The notes under the pieces: model-generated
Told to the model about the DNA's origin: nothing
Seen by the model: only the letters and a program-made list of their open reading frames with translations
The model's database searches: none
Shown here: one piece after another, positions 7,409 through 15,807 of the stretch
Numbering within the stretch: the first letter of the stretch is position 1
How the letters are laid out: each line of letters opens with the position of its first letter
Translations under genes and position numbers: made by a program
From: an uncultured Clostridia bacterium
GTDB taxonomy: Bacteria; Bacillota; Clostridia; Christensenellales; Pumilibacteraceae
Direction: 5' to 3'
NCBI GenBank assembly: GCA_947086925.1
Contig: CAMUAL010000001.1
Location: 1 to 64,000 of the forward strand
Length of the DNA stretch: 64,000 nt

Positions 7409-8398
7409 ATGATTAAATATTATTTGCTGTACGACGACGAAGCGCAAACCTGCGCCGAAGAAATCGCCGCCGGGCTTACGGACTCGGGACTTGTAAACGC
7501 GTCGGACGAATGCGACGACGACGGTGCGGCACTTCTCGGTGCGGATTTTCTGTTTATGGTTGTGTCCGATGCGGCGCAAATAGAAAAACCCGAAATCAGG
7601 AATCGTTGGGAAGCATTCGACAACGAAATAAGGTGGAAGCGCAAACCGTTAGGAGAAATTTTGTTTTTCGTGCCGGATGACGGCGTGCTGAAAAATCTTC
7701 CGTTAAGACTCAAAAAATACGGATACTATTTGTTCGACGAAGTTTCCGACGCGGCGGGATATTGCGAAGAAACTATGCGGAATGCGCAGAATAAAAAACG
7801 CGTTTCGGAGTCCGAACCGAGCATTAAGCAGATTAAGTACAGTCCTTCTCGGGAAACGGTTGAGCAGATTAAGTATAATCCCACTCGGGAAACGGTTGAG
7901 CAGATTGAGTATAATCCCGAAAAGGATTCGATAAAGCAGATAAAATACAATCCCGAGCGCAAATCTGTTAATTTGCTTAATAAAGATTCGGCGAAAAGTG
8001 TTTCGGAAAAACATGCTTCGGGCGAAGATACGGTAACTCCCGACGAGGTTGTCGAAAAGACCGCCGAGTCACTCGCGCAAAGCATAAAATCCGACGTGAC
8101 TCCGAAAATCGAAGCGGACAACGAGCACGAATACCGCATGAACAAATACGATTATATATTCGAGGAGCTTAAACGCGCCGACAAAAAACTGCGAGAGAAC
8201 AATCCCAAAGTAAATTCGAAAGGTTGCATTGCGGCGATTGCGATTTTTGTTGTTTTTTGCGTAATTTCGGTAATAGTGGCGGTTATAGTAAATACGCTTA
8301 GAATGCAATACGCTGGCTTTGCGGTGAGTATGAGCGAAATTGCGCCCCTATTCGACTTTGCTCCCGATTATGTGTGCCCGATAAATGCTTTACAATGA
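7409..8398 (+). CDS. TIR-like domain protein with 12-residue repeats and a membrane anchor
   Basis: 329 residues, apparently in three parts. Residues 1-130 resemble a TIR-type fold: an opening beta strand, then a 'D.LF.VVS......P.IRNRW..F...I....K' segment followed by a 'LP..L' strand-loop, as in Bacillota TIR proteins. The position that usually holds the catalytic glutamate (NEW) reads NRW here, so NAD hydrolysis is doubtful. Residues 140-187 are four tandem 12-residue repeats of the type (K/E)QIKYNPxRExV. A charged region follows, then a single membrane segment (about 271-293) near the C-terminus. The domain assignment is my inference from the motif pattern. A good AGAGGTAAAAG site precedes the ATG. 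The function is unknown. Confidence 0.6.
   Translation: MIKYYLLYDDEAQTCAEEIAAGLTDSGLVNASDECDDDGAALLGADFLFMVVSDAAQIEKPEIRNRWEAFDNEIRWKRKPLGEILFFVPDDGVLKNLPLRLKKYGYYLFDEVSDAAGYCEETMRNAQNKKRVSESEPSIKQIKYSPSRETVEQIKYNPTRETVEQIEYNPEKDSIKQIKYNPERKSVNLLNKDSAKSVSEKHASGEDTVTPDEVVEKTAESLAQSIKSDVTPKIEADNEHEYRMNKYDYIFEELKRADKKLRENNPKVNSKGCIAAIAIFVVFCVISVIVAVIVNTLRMQYAGFAVSMSEIAPLFDFAPDYVCPINALQ
7826..7969 (+). repeat. Four tandem 36-bp coding repeats
   Basis: Units at 7826-7861, 7862-7897, 7898-7933 and 7934-7969 each encode 12 residues. Units 1 and 2 are nearly identical at the DNA level, including synonymous positions, which indicates recent duplication; units 3 and 4 are diverged. Confidence 0.85.
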
Positions 8399-8418
8399 GA
8401 ATCGTTTTGTGCTATAAT
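8389..8418 (+). promoter_or_regulatory. pheA promoter, overlapping the upstream stop codon
   Basis: TTTACA (8389-8394), 18 bp, TATAAT (8413-8418) preceded by TGC (extended -10). The -35 region overlaps the end of the TIR-like gene. Confidence 0.65.
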
Positions 8419-8494
8419 TTAATTTAGCAATTTTTGTCTTTGCCGTACGGCTTATGAGTTGAATTGCCAAGCTGATTAAAAGGAAAATCTTTAC

Positions 8495-9322
8495 GTGACA
8501 ATCGGTTGTTTCGGTGACAAACTAAGCCATACCTTTGCCGCGACTGCCGCGTTGATAAAAAGCGGCAATCCCGATGAATGCGAAATTCGCGGATACGACA
8601 GTGTGCGCGCCGCGTTGCAGGCGGTGAAAAACGGCGAGTGTTCGGCGGCTGTGGTTCCCATAGAAAACAGCGTCGAGGGAACGGTTACCGAAACCGCAGA
8701 CTCGCTCGGCGAGCTCGGACTTTACGTAACAGACGAGATTATACTTCCGGTAAGGCAAAGTCTTATAACGCTCGGCGGAGTAAAAAAGGAAGATATAAAA
8801 ACCGTTTATTCGCACCCGCAGGCACTTGCTCAGTGCCGCGAAACGCTGCGTAATGTTTTGCCCGCGGCAAAGTCCGTTCCCGTTGCGTTTACGTCGGCGG
8901 GACTCAATATGCTTGACTCCGACAGTGCGGCAATCGCCCGCGCGCCGAAAGACGGGCAAGTTGTACTCCTCGACAATATAGCCGACTCGGCTGATAACTG
9001 CACGAGATTCATTGCCGTAAAGTCAAAGGCAAACGACGTCGGCGAAAAGATAAGCGTGCTGTTTTCCACCGAAAACAAGCCGGGCGCATTGCTCGACGTG
9101 CTTTCGGTAATAAAGAGTCACGGACTCAATATGGTGAAAATAGAGTCGCGCCCCGCCAAAAAGAAGATGGGGCAGTATGTGTTTTACGTTGATTTTCTTG
9201 TTAGCGGCAAAAGCGTAAAACTTGACGGCATACTCGGCGAAATATCGCTTAAATGCGGAGATTTGCAATTTTTGGGCAGATATAATCCTTATTCGTGGAA
9301 TCCGGCGGATAACAAGCAATAA
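8495..9322 (+). CDS. pheA: Prephenate dehydratase
   Basis: Converts prephenate to phenylpyruvate in phenylalanine synthesis. 275 residues: the catalytic bilobed domain (about 1-175) shows PIENSVEG (55-62) and NCTRF (168-172), the latter carrying the essential threonine. It is followed by an ACT regulatory domain (about 185-262) with GALL (197-200) and ESRP (217-220), the phenylalanine-binding motifs that give feedback inhibition. There is no chorismate mutase domain, so this is the monofunctional form. The GTG start at 8495 follows AAAGGAAAA, and its own promoter lies 77 bp upstream. No leader peptide rich in Phe codons or T-box is visible. Confidence 0.95.
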   Translation: MTIGCFGDKLSHTFAATAALIKSGNPDECEIRGYDSVRAALQAVKNGECSAAVVPIENSVEGTVTETADSLGELGLYVTDEIILPVRQSLITLGGVKKEDIKTVYSHPQALAQCRETLRNVLPAAKSVPVAFTSAGLNMLDSDSAAIARAPKDGQVVLLDNIADSADNCTRFIAVKSKANDVGEKISVLFSTENKPGALLDVLSVIKSHGLNMVKIESRPAKKKMGQYVFYVDFLVSGKSVKLDGILGEISLKCGDLQFLGRYNPYSWNPADNKQ

Positions 9323-9330
9323 AGAGTACG

Positions 9331-9420
9331 GCAAAAAACCGAAATCATTTAAACAATAAAAAGCACGGCGGCAAAAAACCGAAATCATTTAAACAATAAA
9401 AAGCATGGCGGCAAAAAACC
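9331..9420 (+). repeat. 40-bp tandem repeat upstream of secA
   Basis: Two 40-bp units (9331-9370 and 9371-9410) are almost identical, and a third partial unit starts at 9411. The unit resembles the sequence around the pheA stop codon, suggesting duplication by replication slippage. Confidence 0.9.
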
Positions 9421-9446
9421 GCAGAGAAATAAAAGGAGCAATCTTA

Positions 9447-12155
9447 ATGGGACTTATCAGTTTTATCACGGGAAGCGACAATCGCAAGCATCTTAAAAAG
9501 CTCGAAACCATTGCGCTTAAAGTGGAGGAGTACGACGAGGCGTACCGCAAACTTACCGACGACGAGCTTAAAGCCAAAACCGACGAATTTAAAAAGCGTT
9601 TAAAAGAAAACTACGAAACGCTCGACGACATACTTCCCGAGGCGTTCGCAACGGTGCGCGAGGCAAGCGCGCGCGTGCTCGGCATGCGTCACTTTCACGT
9701 TCAGTTGCTCGGCGGCATAACTCTGCATCAGGGGCGTATTGCCGAGATGCGCACGGGCGAAGGTAAAACTTTGGTTTCCACGCTTCCCGCATACTTAAAC
9801 GCACTTACGGGCGAAGGCGTTCACATTGTAACGGTAAATGATTATCTTGCAAAGCGCGACGCCGAGTGGATGGGCAAAGTTCACCGCTTTTTGGGTCTTA
9901 CCGTGGGCGTTGCCGTATCGGGCATGACTCCCGAGGCAAAACGCGCCGCATACAACTGCGACATTACGTATGCAACGAACAACGAGCTCGGATTCGATTA
10001 CCTCAGAGACAACATGGTTATTTACAAAGAAGAAATGGTGCAGCGCAAACTCAGCTATGCCATAATCGACGAGGTTGACTCGATTTTAATCGACGAGGCG
10101 CGCACTCCGCTTATTATATCGGGCAGAGGAGAAAAATCGAGCGAGCTTTACATTAAAGCGAATCAGTTCGTTAAGCGCGAGGTTAAAGAGGACGATTACG
10201 AATACGACGAAAAGAAAAAGGGCATAAACCTTACCGAGTCGGGCACGGAAAAAGCCGAAATGTTTTTCGGAATAGACAACCTTGCCGATGTGGAAAACAG
10301 CGATATTGCGCACTATGTAAATAACGCGCTCCGCGCACACAAGATTATGAAGCGCGACCAAGACTACATTGTAAGCGACGGCGAAGTCGTTATAGTAGAC
10401 GAATTTACGGGTCGCCTTATGGTTGGGCGCAGGTACAGCGACGGATTACATCAGGCAATCGAGGCGAAAGAAAACGTAACTATTCGCAACGAGAACAAAA
10501 CTCTCGCAACAATCACGTTTCAGAACTACTTCCGTCTTTACGACAAGCTCGGCGGCATGACGGGTACCGCCAAAACCGAAGAATCCGAGTTCAAAGGCAT
10601 TTACGGCTTAGACGTTGTTGAGATTCCCACCAATGTTCCGAGTAAGCGCGTAGACGAAAACGACGTAATTTACACTACCGTAAACGGCAAATTAAAAGCG
10701 GTTATCGAGGATATAAAAGAGTGCACTCAGCGCGGACAACCCGTGCTTGTGGGTACGACAAACGTAGAAAAGAGCGAGGAGCTGGCGCGCCTTCTCAAAG
10801 GTCAGAGAATAGAGCACAGCGTGCTTAACGCAAAGAACCATGAAAAAGAGGCGGAGATAATAGCTCAGGCGGGCAGAGTCGGCGCGGTTACAATCGCAAC
10901 CAACATGGCAGGCCGCGGTACCGATATTCTGCTTGGCGGCAATCCCGAATATCTTGCGAAAAAGCGCATGCGCGACCTTGGCGTAGACGAAAAGCTTATA
11001 AGCGCGGCAACCGCTTACTTCAATACCGAAGACCCCGATATTCTTGCCGCCCGCGCTCAGTACAAAAAATTCTATGATGAATACAAAGCCGAAGCGGATG
11101 TCGAAAAAGAAAAAGTTATCGCGGTGGGCGGTTTGCGCATCATAGGCACCGAGCGTCACGAATCGCGCCGAATCGACAATCAGTTGCGCGGTCGTGCGGG
11201 ACGTCAGGGCGATATGGGTTCGAGTATCTTCTATCTTAGCATGGAAGACGATTTGTTAAGACTGTTCGGCGGCGACAGAATGAAACGCATAGCCGAAATA
11301 TTCGGAGGCGACGAGGATACGCCTTTCAGCATGAAGCTTCTTACAAAGCAGATTGCAAACGCACAGCGCAACGTAGAGGGCAGAAACTACTCTATACGTA
11401 AGCAAGTACTCGAATACGACAACGTAATGAACACTCAGCGTACGATAATTTATCAGGAACGCAATAAGGTGCTGTCGGGCGAGAGCGTACATGAACAAAT
11501 CGACACGATGATGCACGAGCAAATCGAAAAGATTGTCGATATGTACACCGACCCCAAGGTTGATTGGAACGATTGGGATTACGAAAATCTAAACAAAGAA
11601 ATCGAGCGCAAGCTTATTCCCGGCGACACAACTTTCCTCACGGAAGACCGCATGGAAAAATGGGCTCTCGAAGAAATAAAAGAGCAGATTTACACCGCCA
11701 TGCAAACCTATTATACTCAGAAAATCGACAACGCAAAAGAGCTCGGAGTCGATTTTGAGGAAATAGAGCGCGTTATACTTCTTAAAGTGGTAGACAAGCA
11801 GTGGATGGACCATATCGACTCTATGGATGCGTTGCGTCGCGGAATAGGGCTTAAAGCGTACGGTCAGCAAGACCCCGTTATTGCTTACAAGCAAGAGGGA
11901 TTTGCTATGTTCGACGATATGATAGACCGTATCCACGAGGACACGGTTGCGCTCCTTATGCGCGTAAACGTAGAGCGCGCACCCAAGCGCGAGGGGCAGA
12001 ACCTCGACCTTGTTGTATCGAGCGGCGGAAGCAAACAGGCAAAAGCTCCCTCGGTCAATCGCAGTGAAAACAAAGACGTAGGGCGCAACGACCTTTGCCC
12101 TTGCGGAAGCGGCAAAAAGTATAAAAACTGTTGTTGGGACAAAGACCATAAGTAA
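9447..12155 (+). CDS. secA: Preprotein translocase ATPase SecA
   Basis: The motor that pushes preproteins through SecYEG. 902 residues from the ATG at 9447, chosen because AAAGGAG precedes it and because MGLISF is close to known N-termini; an upstream in-frame ATG lies within the repeat array. Walker A MRTGEGKT is at 101-108 and the DEVD box at 208-211, followed by IDEARTPLIISG of NBD1. The preprotein cross-linking domain, NBD2 with 'TNMAGRGTDI', and the helical scaffold follow. The C-terminus is a charged linker and a zinc-binding SEC-C motif (CPCGSGKKYKNCC) for SecB or ribosome contact. Partners secE and secY are also in this window. Confidence 0.98.
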   Translation: MGLISFITGSDNRKHLKKLETIALKVEEYDEAYRKLTDDELKAKTDEFKKRLKENYETLDDILPEAFATVREASARVLGMRHFHVQLLGGITLHQGRIAEMRTGEGKTLVSTLPAYLNALTGEGVHIVTVNDYLAKRDAEWMGKVHRFLGLTVGVAVSGMTPEAKRAAYNCDITYATNNELGFDYLRDNMVIYKEEMVQRKLSYAIIDEVDSILIDEARTPLIISGRGEKSSELYIKANQFVKREVKEDDYEYDEKKKGINLTESGTEKAEMFFGIDNLADVENSDIAHYVNNALRAHKIMKRDQDYIVSDGEVVIVDEFTGRLMVGRRYSDGLHQAIEAKENVTIRNENKTLATITFQNYFRLYDKLGGMTGTAKTEESEFKGIYGLDVVEIPTNVPSKRVDENDVIYTTVNGKLKAVIEDIKECTQRGQPVLVGTTNVEKSEELARLLKGQRIEHSVLNAKNHEKEAEIIAQAGRVGAVTIATNMAGRGTDILLGGNPEYLAKKRMRDLGVDEKLISAATAYFNTEDPDILAARAQYKKFYDEYKAEADVEKEKVIAVGGLRIIGTERHESRRIDNQLRGRAGRQGDMGSSIFYLSMEDDLLRLFGGDRMKRIAEIFGGDEDTPFSMKLLTKQIANAQRNVEGRNYSIRKQVLEYDNVMNTQRTIIYQERNKVLSGESVHEQIDTMMHEQIEKIVDMYTDPKVDWNDWDYENLNKEIERKLIPGDTTFLTEDRMEKWALEEIKEQIYTAMQTYYTQKIDNAKELGVDFEEIERVILLKVVDKQWMDHIDSMDALRRGIGLKAYGQQDPVIAYKQEGFAMFDDMIDRIHEDTVALLMRVNVERAPKREGQNLDLVVSSGGSKQAKAPSVNRSENKDVGRNDLCPCGSGKKYKNCCWDKDHK

Positions 12156-12170
12156 AATCACGGTAAAAAA

Positions 12171-13268
12171 ATGCTGATATTAGACGAACAGAAACAGCGC
12201 ATAAAGACGCTTAAAAACAAATTCGACGGTTGCTGCGAAGCATTTAACGAAGGTGAGCTTAGCGATAAGCTCGCCTCTTTAAACGAGGCTCAGCAAGACC
12301 CGGAGCTTTACAAAGATTTAAAGCGCGCGCAAAGTATAAATTCGGAAGCGAAATACATTTCGTCGCTTTTATCCGACCTTAAATCCAAACGGAGTAAAAT
12401 AGACGATATTGCGGAATTTGTTTCGGCGGCAGAAAGCGAATCGGACGAGGAGCTTATTGCGGAAATCGATTCCGCGCTTTCGGAAATCGAAAACGAGGTT
12501 GAAACTCTGCACCTTAAAACACTGCTTAAAGGAGAGTACGACCATTACAACGCAATACTTACGCTTCATGCGGGCGCGGGCGGTACCGAGGCGCAAGATT
12601 GGACGCAGATGCTTTACCGCATGTATAAAATGTATTGCGACAAAAACGGTTTTACCTACGAAGAACTCGACTACTTGCCGGGCGACGAAGCGGGAATAAA
12701 GAGCGTTACGTTCAGAGTAATAGGCACAAACGCTTACGGCTATCTCAAAGCCGAAAAGGGAGTGCACCGTCTTGTGCGCATTTCGCCGTTCGACAGTAAC
12801 GCCCGCCGACACACAAGCTTTGCGAGTTTGGAAGTTATGCCCGAAATCGAGAACGACGAGAGCGTGAAAATAAATCCGGAAGATTTAAGAATCGATACTT
12901 ACCGTAGCGGCGGCGCGGGCGGTCAGCACATAAACAAAACCGACTCGGCGGTGCGCATAACTCATATTCCCACGGGAATAGTAGTGCAGTGTCAAAACGA
13001 GCGCAGTCAGATTCAGAATCGCGAAACCGCAATGAAAATGTTGCTCGGCAAGCTTGTGGAACTGCGCGAGCGCGAACTCGAAGAAAAAGCAAACGCCATT
13101 AAGGGCGAAATGAAAAAAATCGAGTGGGGCAGTCAAATACGTTCATACGTATTTCAGCCTTACACTATGGTTAAAGACCACCGCACGGGCTACGAGAAAC
13201 CCGACGTTCAGGCGGTCATGGACGGCGACATTGCGGAGTTTATATTCGACTATTTACGCAAATCTTAA
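12171..13268 (+). CDS. prfB: Peptide chain release factor 2
   Basis: RF2 ends translation at UGA and UAA codons. 365 residues, full family length: N-terminal helical domain, the anticodon-like SPF tripeptide at 205-207 and the catalytic GGQ at 250-252 within RSGGAGGQHINK. The frame is continuous: the programmed +1 frameshift (CTT TGA C near codon 25) found in most bacteria is absent; at the equivalent place the codons read through without a stop. RF2 therefore lacks that autoregulation here. The ATG at 12171 has a weak site and lies 15 bp after secA, so the two genes are probably co-transcribed, the common secA-prfB arrangement. Confidence 0.96.
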   Translation: MLILDEQKQRIKTLKNKFDGCCEAFNEGELSDKLASLNEAQQDPELYKDLKRAQSINSEAKYISSLLSDLKSKRSKIDDIAEFVSAAESESDEELIAEIDSALSEIENEVETLHLKTLLKGEYDHYNAILTLHAGAGGTEAQDWTQMLYRMYKMYCDKNGFTYEELDYLPGDEAGIKSVTFRVIGTNAYGYLKAEKGVHRLVRISPFDSNARRHTSFASLEVMPEIENDESVKINPEDLRIDTYRSGGAGGQHINKTDSAVRITHIPTGIVVQCQNERSQIQNRETAMKMLLGKLVELRERELEEKANAIKGEMKKIEWGSQIRSYVFQPYTMVKDHRTGYEKPDVQAVMDGDIAEFIFDYLRKS

Positions 13269-13325
13269 AGGCGTCGTATAAGGTCGCATATAGCGGCTAA
13301 TTCGTTGCATTGGCTATTGTGTATT

Positions 13326-13352
13326 GTCATTCCGAGCGTAGTCGAGGAATCT
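13326..13352 (+). repeat. Dispersed palindromic repeat, family 1, left arm
   Basis: A 27-bp copy of the GTCAYYCCGAGCGNAGYCGA type motif that recurs near 33.1, 37.3, 39.5 and 54.8 kb. It lies in the prfB-tsaD spacer next to a G8 run (13398-13405). Confidence 0.8.
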
Positions 13353-13485
13353 TATCTTTAATCTAATTCAATGCCCCTTTGGGGCGGTGGAACACAAGGG
13401 GGGGGAATTCCAATTATTCTCTGCCTTGTATTTTCCGTGTCATTGGCGGGTGATTTTTTTAAGGAAATCGGGTGGCGGAAGCAAT

Positions 13486-13514
13486 TTGACTTTATCGGCT
13501 CGGAGTGTTATACT
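13486..13514 (+). promoter_or_regulatory. tsaD promoter, immediately at the start codon
   Basis: TTGACT (13486-13491), 17 bp, TATACT (13509-13514), with TGT before the -10 (extended -10). The predicted start is at about 13521, two bases before the ATG at 13523. Confidence 0.7.
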
Positions 13515-13522
13515 ACGCCTAT

Positions 13523-14596
13523 ATGTATATTGAACTCGCACAACAACAATTCGATAAAATAAAGAACAATCCCGACGCGGTTATTTTGGGCATAGAAAGC
13601 TCATGCGACGAAACTGCGGCGGCGGTTGTGCGCGGCGGAAGAATTATGCTGAGTAACGTAATCGCCTCGCAAATCGAAATACATAAGCGTTTCGGCGGCG
13701 TAGTGCCTGAGGTTGCAAGCCGCAATCATACGCTTGCTTTGCCAGATATAATCGACGAAGCTTTAAAACAGGCAAACGTGAGCGCAAGCGATTTGAGCGC
13801 GGTTGCCGTAACTTACGGCGCGGGACTTATCGGCGCACTGCTTGTGGGAGTGGCGGCGGCAAAGTCGTATGCCTATGCAATAAACAAGCCGCTTATAGCC
13901 GTAAATCATATAGAGGCGCATGTTTCGGCAAACTATATTTCGCACCCGGATTTAAAGCCGCCCTTTTGCGCGCTTGTGGCGAGCGGCGGACACACTCTTT
14001 TGCTGAATGCGACCGATTACAATAAGTACGCAATGCTCGGCGGTACGCTCGACGACGCGCTCGGCGAAGCGTTCGATAAAGTCGCGCGCGTTTTGGGACT
14101 TCCGTACCCCGGAGGACCGAACGTAGAAAAGCTTGCGCACGAAGGCTCGGCAAATATCCGACTATATAAGCACCCCAAGGGTGTGCGCGAAGATTTGTCG
14201 CTTTCGTACTCCGGACTTAAAACCGCAGTGGTAAATTATGTGAACACGTTAAGACAAAAGGGGGAGAAAATCCCCGTTGCCGATATATGCGCCTCGTTTA
14301 CAAGCGAGTCGTTGTCGCTTTTGGCTAAAACCGCGTCGGAGGCAATGAAGCGTACGGGATACAGCCGACTTGTGCTTGCGGGCGGGGTTGCCTCTAACGG
14401 CGATTTGCGCAGACTTCTTTGTGCCGAGGGCGAAAAAAACGGTTTTACAGTGAGTTTCCCGCCGCACGTGCTTTGCACCGACAACGCCGCCATGGTTGCG
14501 TCACGCGCTTACTTCATGGCGCAAGACGGGTTGGGACTTGCCGATTTGAGCCTTAACGCAAAATCCCACATACCTTTCGAGGAAAAAATATTATGA
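13523..14596 (+). CDS. tsaD: tRNA N6-adenosine threonylcarbamoyltransferase TsaD
   Basis: Transfers the threonylcarbamoyl group from TC-AMP to A37 of ANN-decoding tRNAs, with TsaB and TsaE, in the cytoplasm. 357 residues. The ASKHA ATPase fold is visible: LGIESSCDETAAAVV near the N-terminus, the metal-binding HIEAH at 129-133, 'ALVASGGHT' and the C-terminal 'AGGVASNGDLR'. The ATG at 13523 adds about 20 residues before the conserved strand, has no ribosome binding site, and lies two bases after the predicted transcription start, so translation may be leaderless. A GTG at 13505 overlaps the -10 and is unlikely. The stop overlaps the mnmA start (ATGA), pairing two tRNA-modification enzymes. Confidence 0.96.
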   Translation: MYIELAQQQFDKIKNNPDAVILGIESSCDETAAAVVRGGRIMLSNVIASQIEIHKRFGGVVPEVASRNHTLALPDIIDEALKQANVSASDLSAVAVTYGAGLIGALLVGVAAAKSYAYAINKPLIAVNHIEAHVSANYISHPDLKPPFCALVASGGHTLLLNATDYNKYAMLGGTLDDALGEAFDKVARVLGLPYPGGPNVEKLAHEGSANIRLYKHPKGVREDLSLSYSGLKTAVVNYVNTLRQKGEKIPVADICASFTSESLSLLAKTASEAMKRTGYSRLVLAGGVASNGDLRRLLCAEGEKNGFTVSFPPHVLCTDNAAMVASRAYFMAQDGLGLADLSLNAKSHIPFEEKIL

Positions 14597-15720
14597 ATAA
14601 AAAAACCGTTGTTGTGGGAATATCGGGCGGAGTGGATTCGTCGGTTGCGGCGTACTTACTGCGCGAGCAAGGCTACAACGTAATCGGATTGTTTATGAAT
14701 AATTGGGAAGACGAGGACGAGGGCGACTCGGCATGCTCGTCGGCAACCGATTGGCAGGATGCGCGCGCGGTTTGCGCGGGACTCGGGATTCCCGCGTATT
14801 CGGTGAACTTTTCCGCAGAATATTACAGTCGCGTGTTCGAGTATTTTTTATCGGAATACAAAAAGGGACGCACGCCGAATCCCGACGTGCTTTGCAACCG
14901 CGAAATAAAATTCGGTCCGTTTGCCGAATACGCAAAAAAACTCGGTGCCGATTACATTGCCACGGGGCATTACTGCGCCGTTAAACATACCTGCGGCGGC
15001 GGCGAGTTGTACGAGTGCGCCGACAAGAACAAGGACCAAACGTACTTTTTAAATCAGGTGCTCACAAGTCAGCTCGGCAACGTGCTGTTTCCGCTGTCGG
15101 AACTCGAAAAGGGCGAGGTTCGCAAAATCGCCGACAAGCTCAATTTGGTAACCGCAAAAAAGAAAGATTCCACCGGCATATGCTTTATAGGCGAGCGCAA
15201 CTTCAAAAAGTTTTTGTCGCAGTATCTGCCCGCACGGCAGGGAAATATTGTGGACACCGACGGCAATGTTATAGGCAAACACGACGGACTTATGTATTAC
15301 ACGCTCGGACAGCGCAGAGGACTCGGCATAGGCGGAATAGCTGGCTACGCTCAAAACCGATGGTTTGTAGTAGATAAGGATTTGAGTAAAAACGAGCTTG
15401 TGGTTAAGTGCGGCGAGGGCGACGAGCTTATGTCCGATGCGCTTGACACGCAGGGATTTAACGTGATAGGCGAATACCGCTATACCGCGCCTTTTAAAGC
15501 CAAAGTAAAAACGCGCTACCGTCAGCCCGCGCAAGACGCAACGGTTACTTTTACCCAATCGGGAGCGCACATAGAGTTTAACGAGCCGCAACGCGCCGTA
15601 ACTCCGGGGCAGTATGCCGTGGTTTATATAAACGACGGCAATCCAAATCGACTTCGCTGTTTGGGCGGAGGAGCTATATCGGATTGCAGACCGATAATTC
15701 AAAAATTAAAATCAGATTAA
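14593..15720 (+). CDS. mnmA: tRNA-specific 2-thiouridylase MnmA
   Basis: Adds sulfur to U34 of tRNA-Lys, -Glu and -Gln, taking it from a cysteine desulfurase relay and using ATP. 375 residues. The PP-loop SGGVDSS is at 11-17, catalytic Cys101 lies in NPDVLCN, and the second catalytic Cys197 lies in TGICFIG, so the persulfide/disulfide pair is intact. The central tRNA-binding region and C-terminal beta barrel follow, ending at the usual length. It is translationally coupled to tsaD by a 4-bp overlap. No cysteine desulfurase gene is adjacent, unlike in many Clostridia, so sulfur must come from a desulfurase encoded elsewhere. Confidence 0.97.
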   Translation: MNKKTVVVGISGGVDSSVAAYLLREQGYNVIGLFMNNWEDEDEGDSACSSATDWQDARAVCAGLGIPAYSVNFSAEYYSRVFEYFLSEYKKGRTPNPDVLCNREIKFGPFAEYAKKLGADYIATGHYCAVKHTCGGGELYECADKNKDQTYFLNQVLTSQLGNVLFPLSELEKGEVRKIADKLNLVTAKKKDSTGICFIGERNFKKFLSQYLPARQGNIVDTDGNVIGKHDGLMYYTLGQRRGLGIGGIAGYAQNRWFVVDKDLSKNELVVKCGEGDELMSDALDTQGFNVIGEYRYTAPFKAKVKTRYRQPAQDATVTFTQSGAHIEFNEPQRAVTPGQYAVVYINDGNPNRLRCLGGGAISDCRPIIQKLKSD

Positions 15721-15746
15721 AAAATTCTCTTTTGAGATTATATTTT

Positions 15747-15776
15747 TTGCGTTGTACGTACTTTATCGTTTATAAT
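15747..15776 (+). promoter_or_regulatory. degV promoter
   Basis: TTGCGT (15747-15752), 18 bp, TATAAT (15771-15776), 32 bp before the ATG at 15808. Confidence 0.55.
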
Positions 15777-15807
15777 AAAGCAAAGAAATAAAAAACGGAG
15801 AGTTTAT

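Noticed and set aside
9331..9420. CRISPR array
   Set aside because: The 40-bp units are adjacent tandem copies without spacers, only about two in number, and no cas gene is present.
13371..13562. Short frame across the prfB-tsaD spacer
   Set aside because: It covers a G8 run and the tsaD promoter and has no ribosome binding site.
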